Assembly (NCBI GenBank): GCA_018335295.1 | Contig: JAGXKI010000012.1 | Location: 1-52,112 of the forward strand | Direction: 5' to 3' | Origin: a bacterium | GTDB taxonomy: Bacteria; Acidobacteriota; Aminicenantia; Aminicenantales; Aminicenantaceae | Length of the DNA: 52,112 nt | Shown here: piece by piece, positions 17,458 to 24,918 of the stretch | Layout of the letters: every line of letters begins with the position of its first letter | Numbering within the stretch: position 1 is the stretch's first letter | Program-made: the position numbers and the translations under genes | Notes under the pieces: generated by a model | Seen by the model: only the letters and a program-made list of their open reading frames with translations | Database searches by the model: none | Told to the model about the DNA's origin: nothing

Positions 17458-18344
17458 TTTTGTTTTATTTCTTTGATTTTTTCTTGAGCAATCTTGGTTT
17501 CTTCTTCTAGAGGGAATTTGCTTATCAGGGTCTTGAAGACAGCCAAAGCTTTCTGTTTTTTTCCGAGTTTGTTCAAACTGATTCCTTTTTTCAGGTAAGC
17601 TGCGGGGACTTTATCTCCTTGAGGAAAATTAAGGATAAGGCTGTTGAATTGTTCGATGGCTTTTTCATAGGCTTCTTGGCTGAAGTGGCATTCTCCGACC
17701 CAGTAAGCCGCATTATCTGCCAAAGGACTTTGAGGAAAATTTTCCAAATACAGCTTGAATCCTTCAATGGCCAGTTGGTAGTTTCCTTTGAGATAATCCG
17801 AGCGAGCCGTGTTATAAGCTTCTTGGGGAGAGAGTTGAGGAGAAACCGGAGCTTCGGGTTCTTGTTCCTTCTTTTTCTTTTCTTTTTCCTTTTCTGGAGG
17901 AGGTTGGGTTTTTTGAGTCTTCTCTTCCTTTGCAGCCTCTTCTTTTTCTTCTTCGGGTTGTTCAGGGGGGAGAGAGGCGGAAGTCTGCTTGATTTCGATC
18001 AATTGCTCTGAGAAATCGGAAAGCTGAGCGTTCAGAGATTTCAGCTTTTCCAGGAGAACTTGGTACTGATCAGGGATTTTTTTCTGATTTTCCATAAAAC
18101 TGGCTTGTTCGGACTGGAGTCTTTTATTCATAGAGATGAGTTCCTTCAATTGTTCTTTAAGGGATTGGATATCCTGGGTGTTTTGGTTGATTTTTCTTTC
18201 CAGCTTCAGGATTTTTTCTTTGATGAGCTGGACATCTTTGTAGATAAGTTCATACGTTTTTTTCTTTTGCTCTGCAGCCGAGGATAAAGAAGAGGTTAAA
18301 AAGAGGAGGATAAGTCCAAAGGAAGTAACGACCCTTTTATTCAT
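17454..18344 (-). CDS. cpoB: Tol-Pal system coordinator CpoB (YbgF-like)
   Basis: 296 residues. A signal peptide (about 1-24, ending SSLSSAA) is followed by a long coiled coil (about 30-110, many Leu/Lys/Glu heptads) that trimerises the protein. A Glu/Lys/Pro-rich linker (about 120-170) leads to TPR repeats (about 172-296: AYNTARSDYLKGNYQLAIEGF, then two further units). In E. coli CpoB links Tol-Pal to peptidoglycan synthase PBP1B at the septum. It begins 3 bases after the pal stop and overlaps ssb by 4. Confidence 0.9.
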   Translation of the reverse strand: MNKRVVTSFGLILLFLTSSLSSAAEQKKKTYELIYKDVQLIKEKILKLERKINQNTQDIQSLKEQLKELISMNKRLQSEQASFMENQKKIPDQYQVLLEKLKSLNAQLSDFSEQLIEIKQTSASLPPEQPEEEKEEAAKEEKTQKTQPPPEKEKEKKKKEQEPEAPVSPQLSPQEAYNTARSDYLKGNYQLAIEGFKLYLENFPQSPLADNAAYWVGECHFSQEAYEKAIEQFNSLILNFPQGDKVPAAYLKKGISLNKLGKKQKALAVFKTLISKFPLEEETKIAQEKIKEIKQK

Positions 18345-18347
18345 AGG

Positions 18348-18902
18348 TTATTTTTCGATGATAGTGAACTCAGCCCGTCTGTTTTTGGCCCATGCTTTTT
18401 CATTGCTGCCTTTGGCCAGCGGTTGACTTTCCCCGTAAGAAATGGTTTTCATCCTATCAGGGGAAATTCCCAGTGATACCAAGTAGTCAAAAGTTGATTT
18501 GGCTCTTTTTTCTCCCAAGGCTAAATTGTATTCTTCGGTGCCTCTTTCATCGCAGTGACCTTCGATGAGGATTTTGGCCGAATCCCATTTTTTCAACCAC
18601 TCCGCATTTTTCTCCAGGATAGGCTTTTCATTTTCACGGATGAAGTATTTGTCAAAATCGAAATGAATCATCTCTAAGGGTTGCTCTTCATTGATTTCTT
18701 CAAGCGATTTTTTCTCGAAAATTTCTTCTTCCGTGAGTTCAGGTTCCTTGGTTTCGGGCGGCTCTTTGACTTTTTCAGCCTTAGGCTGTTCTTTCTCTTG
18801 AGGAGTGGGAGGGGGAGCTTCCTGTTCGACTTTTCCCCGGCAGGAAAAGATCAACGCCACCACTAAAAAACAGGCAAAAAATAAGATGAGTGTTTTTTTC
18901 AT
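18348..18902 (-). CDS. pal: Peptidoglycan-associated lipoprotein Pal
   Basis: 184 residues. The lipoprotein signal ends in LIFSC (cysteine about 21) and leads to outer-membrane anchoring. A Pro/Glu/Lys-rich spacer (about 27-75) precedes the OmpA-type peptidoglycan-binding domain, with IHFDFDKYFI, ILIEGHCDERGTEEYN, the conserved ALGEKRA and ISYGESQP. Pal ties the outer membrane to peptidoglycan and is collected at the division site by TolQRAB. A strong GAAGGAGG ribosome site precedes the ATG, and it has its own upstream promoter in addition to read-through from tolB. Confidence 0.96.
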   Translation of the reverse strand: MKKTLILFFACFLVVALIFSCRGKVEQEAPPPTPQEKEQPKAEKVKEPPETKEPELTEEEIFEKKSLEEINEEQPLEMIHFDFDKYFIRENEKPILEKNAEWLKKWDSAKILIEGHCDERGTEEYNLALGEKRAKSTFDYLVSLGISPDRMKTISYGESQPLAKGSNEKAWAKNRRAEFTIIEK

Positions 18903-18976
18903 TGGGCCTCCTTCAAATGATTTGTTTTCATTATTTTCCGAGTTAAACTCTATAAAAATGGGCCAATTGAGTAATT

Positions 18977-19005
18977 TTTATACATCGAAACTCGATTATT
19001 GTCAA
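18977..19005 (-). promoter_or_regulatory. Internal promoter upstream of pal
   Basis: Minus-strand TTGACA (19005-19000) and TATAAA (18982-18977) are separated by 17 bases in the 154-base tolB-pal gap. It predicts a leader of about 65-70 bases that includes the GAAGGAGG site, unlike the very short leaders elsewhere in the window. E. coli also has an internal promoter in this operon. Confidence 0.7.
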
Positions 19006-19056
19006 ATAAACTTTTATTTCCCATTCACTCCAAGTTTTCTCCGGGAGTGTGCAAGA

Positions 19057-20349
19057 TCATCGGGACCAATCGGGAAGCTTGTTATCTCCTTTGGAGGTTA
19101 AGCGTTTGAGGTTGGAGCCGTCGTAATCTATAGAGTAAAGCTGGGAAGCTCCACTGAGGTTGGATGAAAAGATCAGGTGTCTTCCATCCGGAGACCAACT
19201 GGGAGTTTCATTCCGGGCATTGCTTTCGGTGAGTTTGGTAATCTGGTTTGTTTGAAGGTTTAATACATAGAGGTCATACAGGAAGCCAGTCCTAGAGACA
19301 TAAGCCAGTCGGTCTCCCGTGGGAGACCAGGCTGGGGCATCATGATAGCTGGAACCAAAACTGACCCTTCGGATGTTGGAACCTTCTGCGTCCATGATAT
19401 ATACTTGAGGAGTCCCGATTCGGTCGGTAATGAAGGCCAGCTCTCGTCCGGTCGGAGACCAGGAAGGAGCGGTATCAATGGCTCTGTGGAAGGTCAGCCT
19501 TTTGATATTCTCTCCACTGCGGTCAGCCACATAGATTTCCGAGTTTCCCTTTTCTATAGTGGAACAAAAGGCTATTTTTTCTCCATCCGGAGAAAAAGAA
19601 GGGGCATAATTGGTTCCTTGGCAGTGGATTTTATTGACTTTCCCCTTGAAAGGATTGAAAGTATACAAACAAGCATTGTTTTCTCTGTAAGAAGTATAGG
19701 CGATGGTTTGACCATCCGGAGACCAGGCCGGCATGTAATCCTTCCTATTGTTAAAGGTAAGGCGGGTTTGATTGTGGCCGTCGTAGTCCATCATGTAAAG
19801 CTCATCATTTCCGTCTCTGTTGGAAATAAACACAATTTTGGAGGTAAAAATGGGCTTTTCTCCGAAAGCTTTCATAATTTCATCAGCCATTTTGTGGGCC
19901 GCCCGCCGGAGAAGAGATTCTTGAGCCTGGTATCTTTTCCCTAGTATAAACCGCTGGCTTTTTACATCGTAGAGTTTGGCTTCGAAGATATAGCTGTGGT
20001 CGTTTTGGGCCTTAACCTGGCCCACAAGAAGGGTTTTGGCTTCAATGGATTCCCAGTCTTTAAATTGGATTTTCTGAGGGTTGAGAGACGGGATGTAATC
20101 ATAGTAGGATTCAGGGAGTGGCTGGAACACTCCACTGTAGTTCAGGTCCTTAGAAATAATCTGGTGAAGTGTTTGAGCCGCTTTTTCTGCAGAGGGAGAT
20201 TCCTTGCTGACAATGAAATCAGGAAGAGCAATGGCGATAGCCGGAACTCCTTCTTTTATACTGAGAACAACTTCTTGTTGAGAATAAAGAAAAAAGGAAC
20301 CAACCAGAAGGAAAAAGACGGCATAAATGATAAATGTTTTTTGTTTCAT
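19057..20349 (-). CDS. tolB: Tol-Pal periplasmic protein TolB
   Basis: 430 residues, the standard TolB length. The signal peptide covers about 1-23 (FFLLVGSFFLYSQ). The N-terminal alpha/beta domain (about 25-165) contains IAIALPDF and DLNYSGVFQPLP. It is followed by a six-bladed beta-propeller (about 170-430) built from repeated LTFN-PAWSPDG-IAYTS units. TolB binds Pal and the TolA C-terminal domain in the periplasm. It overlaps tolA by 4 bases. Confidence 0.95.
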   Translation of the reverse strand: MKQKTFIIYAVFFLLVGSFFLYSQQEVVLSIKEGVPAIAIALPDFIVSKESPSAEKAAQTLHQIISKDLNYSGVFQPLPESYYDYIPSLNPQKIQFKDWESIEAKTLLVGQVKAQNDHSYIFEAKLYDVKSQRFILGKRYQAQESLLRRAAHKMADEIMKAFGEKPIFTSKIVFISNRDGNDELYMMDYDGHNQTRLTFNNRKDYMPAWSPDGQTIAYTSYRENNACLYTFNPFKGKVNKIHCQGTNYAPSFSPDGEKIAFCSTIEKGNSEIYVADRSGENIKRLTFHRAIDTAPSWSPTGRELAFITDRIGTPQVYIMDAEGSNIRRVSFGSSYHDAPAWSPTGDRLAYVSRTGFLYDLYVLNLQTNQITKLTESNARNETPSWSPDGRHLIFSSNLSGASQLYSIDYDGSNLKRLTSKGDNKLPDWSR

Positions 20350-21209
20350 TTTTTGTGCTCGAATATAAGATGAATACCCAGATAATCCTCCTTGTACTCC
20401 CGAGGAAGAGGAGGGAATGGAGCGGATGAACGGATCGCTCTTAAAGCGGTCAGGTCCAGGGATTTGATTCCGCTTGATTCTTCGACGTTCAATCCTGAAA
20501 TCTGTCCGTTTCTATGTATTTTAAAATAAACAGTGGTGTGAAAATTTTCTTTATTCCCGGGAGAAACTCCCGACTGAAACCAGTTTCCGGAGACTCGGTC
20601 TATAATCACTTGGAGATAATAGGTGTAGGGGAAGCTGGAAAGGCCGATTTGAGAAGAAAGACCTGACCCCAATCCTCCCCCTTCTCCTGAGCCGGCTCCG
20701 ATACCGACTCTCACTCCCGAACCTGAACCGGTTCCTTTTCCTTCGGAAGAGCCTTTTTTCTCTTGGGAAGAGCTTTGAGAGGAAGATTTTTTCTTTTTTT
20801 GTATTACGGATTTTTTCTTTTCAGGCGGAGACTTTTTTTCCTCTTTGACTTCTTTGGTGGGATGTCTGAGAGAAGATTTGTGTTGTTCCTGGAGATTTTG
20901 AGGAGTGGTAAGGTCCTGAAGACTTTTTGGCTGGGAAACTTCCGTTTCTACTGTCTCTTCTCCCCCTCCTTCCTTTTTTCCTTCAGGGGCTCCGCTTCCT
21001 TTTCCTCCGCCTCCGCTTCCTTTTCCTCCACCTCCACTTCCCCCTCCTCCGGGAAAAGAAACCATGTTCACATAATGAACCATTCCTTTTTTTGAGGAGG
21101 AAGGCAGGTGAGGAGAGATAATAAAGAGGAGCAAAAGCACTACATGAGCTGTCAAGGATAGAATGATGGCCCTTTTGAAAAACAGGGACTCGTTTTTGAG
21201 AGTAACCAT
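20346..21209 (-). CDS. tolA: TolA/TonB-like energy-transducing protein
   Basis: 287 residues from the ATG one base after the tolR stop, with AAAGGGA about 4 bases upstream; a TTG 24 bases earlier is less likely. One membrane segment lies at about 14-33. Instead of the long alpha-helical TolA arm, the middle is low-complexity: glycine-rich at 54-83, lysine/serine-rich at 120-158 and glycine-rich again at 159-185. A TonB/TolA-type C-terminal domain (about 193-287) carries YLQVIIDRVSGNW and NVEESSGIKSLDLTALRAI. It transmits proton-motive energy from TolQR to TolB and Pal. The tolA label rests on operon context as much as on sequence. Confidence 0.85.
   Translation of the reverse strand: MVTLKNESLFFKRAIILSLTAHVVLLLLFIISPHLPSSSKKGMVHYVNMVSFPGGGGSGGGGKGSGGGGKGSGAPEGKKEGGGEETVETEVSQPKSLQDLTTPQNLQEQHKSSLRHPTKEVKEEKKSPPEKKKSVIQKKKKSSSQSSSQEKKGSSEGKGTGSGSGVRVGIGAGSGEGGGLGSGLSSQIGLSSFPYTYYLQVIIDRVSGNWFQSGVSPGNKENFHTTVYFKIHRNGQISGLNVEESSGIKSLDLTALRAIRSSAPFPPLPREYKEDYLGIHLIFEHKK
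20994..21035 (-). repeat. 21-bp tandem repeat in the tolA linker
   Basis: Two adjacent 21-base units differ at one position and encode GGGGKGS-type segments. They produce part of the glycine-rich linker and could change in copy number without shifting the reading frame. Confidence 0.8.
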
Positions 21210-21210
21210 T

Positions 21211-21645
21211 CTATCCCTTTTTGTTTTTTTCAAGGGGCTTCACCACCAGCCCTACCACTTCCACACCCGCTTTTTTCACAATATCCAGTATGCGAATCAC
21301 ATAGCCATAGGGGAGAGTTTCATCCGCTTGAATAAACACAATTCTCTTCTCTTTTCCATAAAAATACTGCTTCAATTTTTTTTCTAGAAGGAATTGGTTG
21401 ATGACGGAATCTTGCATATGGATGTGTTTATCTTCGCTGATGGTGAGGGTAAGCCCTTCCTCAGCCGGAGCCGATTCTGTTTCTGCCTGGGGAAGGTTCA
21501 CCCCAATCCCTGACTGCATCATAGGAGCTGTCACCATGAAGATGATCAGCAGAACCAACATCACATCCACGAGAGGAGTAACGTTGATTTCCGATAGAGA
21601 ACTTCCTCGCCTTTTTCTTGATATCCGGTGAAACTTAAACGCCAT
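21211..21645 (-). CDS. tolR: Biopolymer transport protein TolR (ExbD family)
   Basis: 144 residues. An N-terminal basic stretch ([18 protein letters not shown]) leads into one membrane helix (about 24-44, [19 protein letters not shown]) carrying the conserved proton-path aspartate. The periplasmic domain extends to about 140. With TolQ it forms the proton channel that energises TolA. It overlaps tolQ by 11 bases and ends one base before tolA. Confidence 0.94.
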   Translation of the reverse strand: MAFKFHRISRKRRGSSLSEINVTPLVDVMLVLLIIFMVTAPMMQSGIGVNLPQAETESAPAEEGLTLTISEDKHIHMQDSVINQFLLEKKLKQYFYGKEKRIVFIQADETLPYGYVIRILDIVKKAGVEVVGLVVKPLEKNKKG

Positions 21646-22297
21646 AAAGCCTTTCTGCTATGCTGATGAATTCTAGGGAAAAATCCTCCATCTGGGTGAT
21701 CATTTCATTGATTCGATGGAGGTAATGATTGTAGAAAATCACAGCAGGAATAGCTGCAAACAGACCAGCGGCTGTGGCAATCAAAGCTTCAGCAATTCCA
21801 GGGGCTACGGTGACCAGGCTGGCTGATTTCACAATTCCGATTTCCAGGAAAGAATCCATGATTCCCCAGACAGTTCCAAACAAACCGATGAAGGGGGTGA
21901 CGCTTCCAGTGGTGGCCAGAAAACTCATCATCCGTTCCATTCGTGAGATTTCCTTGTTGGAAGCCTTGATCAGAGATCGGTTGATGCTCTCCAGGTTTTC
22001 TGAAGTCAGAGAAGGTTCAGGATTGGATTTGGTGTGATGAACCATTTCTCTGAATCCAGATTGGAAAAGAGAGGCCAGAGGACTGGCTTTGTATCTTTTG
22101 GCGGCTTCGTTGACCTCCTGAAGATTTCGACTTCTCCGGAATACCTTGAGAAATTTCTGGGATTGAAGGGAGGCTCTTTTCAAGGTTTTTCGCTTGAAGA
22201 TGATGATAGCCCAGGAAAACACTGAGAAAAAAAGCAGAGCCAGGAGCACAATCCAGACCACTATGCTGGCGCCTGCAATGAGTTTTAATATGTTCAT
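21635..22297 (-). CDS. tolQ: Proton channel protein TolQ (ExbB family)
   Basis: 220 residues from the ATG at 22297. A GTG eight codons upstream lies inside the promoter spacer and so cannot be the start. Three membrane helices are visible: about 8-29, then a pair near 125-150 and 165-190. The family motifs [21 protein letters not shown] and [22 protein letters not shown] are present, the first split here over a 21-residue helix start. It is the first gene of the tol-pal-ssb operon. Confidence 0.94.
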   Translation of the reverse strand: MNILKLIAGASIVVWIVLLALLFFSVFSWAIIIFKRKTLKRASLQSQKFLKVFRRSRNLQEVNEAAKRYKASPLASLFQSGFREMVHHTKSNPEPSLTSENLESINRSLIKASNKEISRMERMMSFLATTGSVTPFIGLFGTVWGIMDSFLEIGIVKSASLVTVAPGIAEALIATAAGLFAAIPAVIFYNHYLHRINEMITQMEDFSLEFISIAERLYGV

Positions 22298-22311
22298 TTC
22301 GTACCCAGCAA

Positions 22312-22340
22312 AAATTAGCACAGGCCTGGGTGAATGTCAA
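22312..22340 (-). promoter_or_regulatory. Promoter of the tol-pal-ssb operon
   Basis: Minus-strand TTGACA (22340-22335) and TAATTT (22317-22312) have a 17-base spacer. Fourteen bases separate the -10 box from the tolQ ATG, giving a predicted leader of about 7-8 bases. Confidence 0.7.
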
Positions 22341-22385
22341 TATTCCCAGAGGGATTCAAGCTTCCCCATTTTTTAAGTTTTTTAG

Positions 22386-22565
22386 CTAATTTTCCATGGC
22401 GGGCTCACCACCCTCAACAAATGAAAATAGTTCGGGAGTAATGAGTGAAGAACCCGTATTGGAGGTTGAGCGGGCATGGTTCCTTGAGCACAGCGAAAGG
22501 AGAGCGAAACCGGAAATCGTAAGAGAGCGGGGTCGGACCAGTCCTGGTCCGACCCATGCTCTTAG
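22386..22565. repeat. Dispersed repeat family B, copy 2 (left part with terminal arm)
   Basis: Starts with the 60-base arm CTAATTTTCCATGGCGGGC... (22386-22446), which matches the reverse complement of 4983-5043. The same module as copy 1 follows (GAACCCGTATTGGAGG, GAGCGGGCATGG, AAAGGAGAGCGAAACCGG), then a palindrome with a 12-bp stem at about 22530-22555. The right-hand arm is absent. It lies in the 581-base gap between tolQ and ktrB, and the short ORFs in it are not genes. Confidence 0.75.
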
Positions 22566-22616
22566 TGAAGATAATTCAAAAGTCATAAGTCAAAATTTGA
22601 ATAAAGGGTAAGTTTA

Positions 22617-22696
22617 AGTTTAAGGTTGAGGGAATTCAACTGAAACAACCAAAAAGACCACACAGACCAAATAAACAAAATGAACGCTTCTCTCGC
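22617..22696. repeat. Dispersed repeat family D, copy 1
   Basis: Matches 34482-34578 in inverted orientation: GTTTAAGGTTGAG, then AATTCAACTGAAACAACC, then AAAAAGACCA units and AAATAAACAAAATGAACGCTT. It holds about two 10-base AGACCAAA units, where the other copy has about four. I see no gene or terminator in the remaining bases to 22811. Confidence 0.7.
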
Positions 22697-22811
22697 CCGT
22701 CTTGCCTTTCTCGCCTTCTATCGCTTATCAGATACTTACCGTGACAGGATCCATCCTGAAAAGAATATTCCGCCACAAGCAATAAAGAAGCTTATTATCT
22801 TAAAGAGAAGT

Positions 22812-22840
22812 TTGACAAAATTTTTAAGGAGTCATAAATT
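22812..22840 (+). promoter_or_regulatory. Promoter of ktrBA
   Basis: TTGACA (22812-22817) and TAAATT (22835-22840) are spaced by 17 bases. The predicted transcript starts near 22847 and has a leader of about 32 bases containing a strong ribosome-binding site. I do not recognise a c-di-AMP riboswitch in the leader. Confidence 0.65.
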
Positions 22841-22864
22841 GAGATTCTAACGAAATCCAGCGAA

Positions 22865-22881
22865 AAGGAGGAGGACTCATT
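22865..22881 (+). promoter_or_regulatory. Strong ribosome-binding site before an ATT start
   Basis: AAGGAGG (22865-22871) lies 7 bases before ATT at 22879, the best spacing. No ATG, GTG or TTG occurs in frame between the upstream stop (22840-22842) and a TTG at 22996, which would remove conserved sequence. This decides the start of ktrB. Confidence 0.7.
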
Positions 22882-24213
22882 ATTACAGAGAAAAAATTCC
22901 ACCCGGCCCAGATACTGGCCATCAGTTTCGGGGTTGCCATTTTCATCGGGACTTTTCTTCTCCTTTTTCCCTTTAGCACTCATTCAGGAATTTCTTTGGT
23001 GGATGCCCTTTTCACCTCCACTTCGGCCGTGTGTGTGACCGGCCTCATCGTTCAGGATACCGCCACCTATTTCACTCCCGCCGGACAGATCATCATAATG
23101 TGTCTTTTTCAACTGGGTGGGTTGGGAATCATGACCTTTTCCACACTTATCCTTCTGGTGGCTGGGAGAAGAATCTCCGTGACCGACCGGGTGATTATGC
23201 AGGAAGGCTATCATCATGCCTATCCCGGTGACGTCAAGTCTTTGATAAAGAATATTTTCTTTTATACATTAATCCTGGAATTTTTAGGAGCCGTGTTTCT
23301 TTTTTTTCACTGGAATAAGGAATTTTCCGCTGGAAGAGCCCTTTTTCAATCCGTTTTTCATTCCCTATCGGCTTTCTGCAACGCCGGGTTTTCTCTTTTC
23401 AGCGATAGTTTTATGTCCTACCAAGGCGATCTTTTAGTGAATGCCGTGATCATCACTTTGATCATTTTGGGAGGTTTGGGGTTTCTGGTTCTTCAAGAGA
23501 TAAGAAAGGTGAGCTGGGATATGGTGAAAAAGAGAAAATTTCATGTTTCTCTCCATACCAAAATGATTCTGTGGCTTACCCTTATTCTGGTGGTGGGTTC
23601 TTTGATCCTCTTTTCCGCTATGGAATGGAATCATTCTCTGAAAGGTTTAAGCTTCACAGAAAAGATGTTTGCTTCTTTGTTCCAAGTGGTCACTCCGCGA
23701 ACAGCGGGTTTCAACACCTTGAATTTGAACGCCTTAAGTACGGTCACCGTACTGCTCTTGATTTCGTTGATGTTCATCGGAGCTTCTCCAGGGTCTACAG
23801 CTGGAGGAATTAAGACCACTACCTTCGGAGTGATCTTGGCCTTCATTAAGTCCAAAATGGGGGCTCGAAATTCGGTCAATATATTTTACAGGACTCTTCC
23901 TTGGGAATTGGTCACCAGAGCTTTTCTCCTCGCCGCGTTGGCTCTCTGTGTGGTTTTCCTCTCCACCTTTCTTATCCTTTGGGTTGACCCCCAGCTCGTC
24001 TTCCAAAAAGTCCTGTTCGAGGTGTTTTCAGCCTTTGGTACGGTGGGGCTTTCTTTGGGAATCACTCCTGAACTCAATGAGTGGGGGAAGGTTGTGATCA
24101 TTTTGACCATGTACGTGGGAAGAATCAGTCCTCTGACTTTACTGTATGTGTTCAGCCGTCAGAAAGCAGCCGGGCGGTATGAGTATGTTGAAGAAACAGT
24201 GATGATAGCTTAA
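22879..24213 (+). CDS. ktrB: Potassium uptake channel subunit KtrB (TrkH family)
   Basis: 444 residues if translation starts at ATT 22879, matching the roughly 445 of B. subtilis KtrB. A start at TTG 22996 would drop the first helix and the HPAQILAISFGVAIFIG segment that aligns with homologues. The four pore-loop filters are AVCVTGL, CNAGFS, RTAGFNT and GTVGLSLG, with eight to ten membrane helices. It forms the potassium-conducting dimer gated by KtrA, 48 bases downstream. The apparent ATT start has a strong ribosome-binding site; an assembly error in an ATG is the alternative. Confidence 0.9.
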   Translation: MITEKKFHPAQILAISFGVAIFIGTFLLLFPFSTHSGISLVDALFTSTSAVCVTGLIVQDTATYFTPAGQIIIMCLFQLGGLGIMTFSTLILLVAGRRISVTDRVIMQEGYHHAYPGDVKSLIKNIFFYTLILEFLGAVFLFFHWNKEFSAGRALFQSVFHSLSAFCNAGFSLFSDSFMSYQGDLLVNAVIITLIILGGLGFLVLQEIRKVSWDMVKKRKFHVSLHTKMILWLTLILVVGSLILFSAMEWNHSLKGLSFTEKMFASLFQVVTPRTAGFNTLNLNALSTVTVLLLISLMFIGASPGSTAGGIKTTTFGVILAFIKSKMGARNSVNIFYRTLPWELVTRAFLLAALALCVVFLSTFLILWVDPQLVFQKVLFEVFSAFGTVGLSLGITPELNEWGKVVIILTMYVGRISPLTLLYVFSRQKAAGRYEYVEETVMIA

Positions 24214-24261
24214 AATGAAGACACAATTGTCCGGAGTATTCAGGGGAGGAAAAGAGAGAGA

Positions 24262-24918
24262 ATGAAATTTGCAGTGATCGGGTTAGGAAGTTTTGGGTCT
24301 AATGTAGCTAAGACCCTTTATGAGAAAGGGAATGAAGTTTTGGCCGTAGATAAGGATAAAGAAAAGATTGAAGAGGTCAAAGATTTTGTCTCTCATGGGG
24401 TGGTGATGGAATCAGCGGATAAGGAAAACCTCAAAGCTTTGGGGATTCAGGATTTGGATGTGGTGGTCATGAGTTTAGGGCCGGAAATGGAAGCTTCCAT
24501 TCTCACTGTTCTTTATTTGAATGAGATTGGAGCCAAGAGGATTTTAGCCAAAGCTTTGACCGAAGACCATGGAAGAATACTCAAAGCCGTGGGAGCTACA
24601 GAAGTCATTTATCCGGAGAAAGACATGGCTCAAAAGACGGCTCTGCGCCTGAGTTCTCCCAATGTTTTGGAGTATCTTCCTCTGGTTTCAGGAATCAGCA
24701 TCCAGGAAATTGCCCCTCCAGAAAGTTTTATCGGGAAAAGTTTAAGAGACCTGGATTTAAGGAATAAATACGGGGTTCAGGTGATCGCTGTTAAGGAGCT
24801 TATTCCGGAAAAAACCACGTTTATCCCCAAGGCCGATTTTGTACTCAAAGACAGCGATATCATGATCCTTATTGGAGAAGAAAAAATGCTCCAGAAGATC
24901 AATAATCTCTCACGATGA
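24262..24918 (+). CDS. ktrA: Potassium uptake regulatory subunit KtrA
   Basis: 218 residues: one RCK_N Rossmann domain (about 1-130) with GLGSFG (7-12) and the ribose-binding aspartate in VLAVDKD. An RCK_C domain (about 140-218) follows, with SFIGKSLRDLDLRNKYGVQVIAV split over its start. KtrA octamers bind ATP/ADP and open or close KtrB; RCK_C can bind c-di-AMP in Gram-positives, which is not known here. An AGGGGAGGAAAAGAGAGAG run precedes the ATG. Its stop overlaps the convergent helicase gene by 9 bases. Confidence 0.94.
   Translation: MKFAVIGLGSFGSNVAKTLYEKGNEVLAVDKDKEKIEEVKDFVSHGVVMESADKENLKALGIQDLDVVVMSLGPEMEASILTVLYLNEIGAKRILAKALTEDHGRILKAVGATEVIYPEKDMAQKTALRLSSPNVLEYLPLVSGISIQEIAPPESFIGKSLRDLDLRNKYGVQVIAVKELIPEKTTFIPKADFVLKDSDIMILIGEEKMLQKINNLSR

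Noticed and set aside
17619-18287. Phe/Leu-rich ORFs on the plus strand resembling membrane proteins
   Set aside because: They are antisense to the Lys/Glu-rich coiled coil and linker of cpoB, which produce Phe/Leu-rich shadows.
22386-22611. Proline/serine-rich ORFs in the tolQ-ktrB spacer
   Set aside because: Translation of the terminal arm of repeat B; no ribosome-binding site and no coding pattern.
22700-22860. c-di-AMP riboswitch upstream of ktrB
   Set aside because: KtrAB genes often have one, but I could not find its conserved segments. The predicted transcript start near 22847 leaves only a short leader.
22996-24213. ktrB starting at TTG 22996
   Set aside because: It would remove about 39 conserved residues, including the first helix, and has no ribosome-binding site directly upstream.
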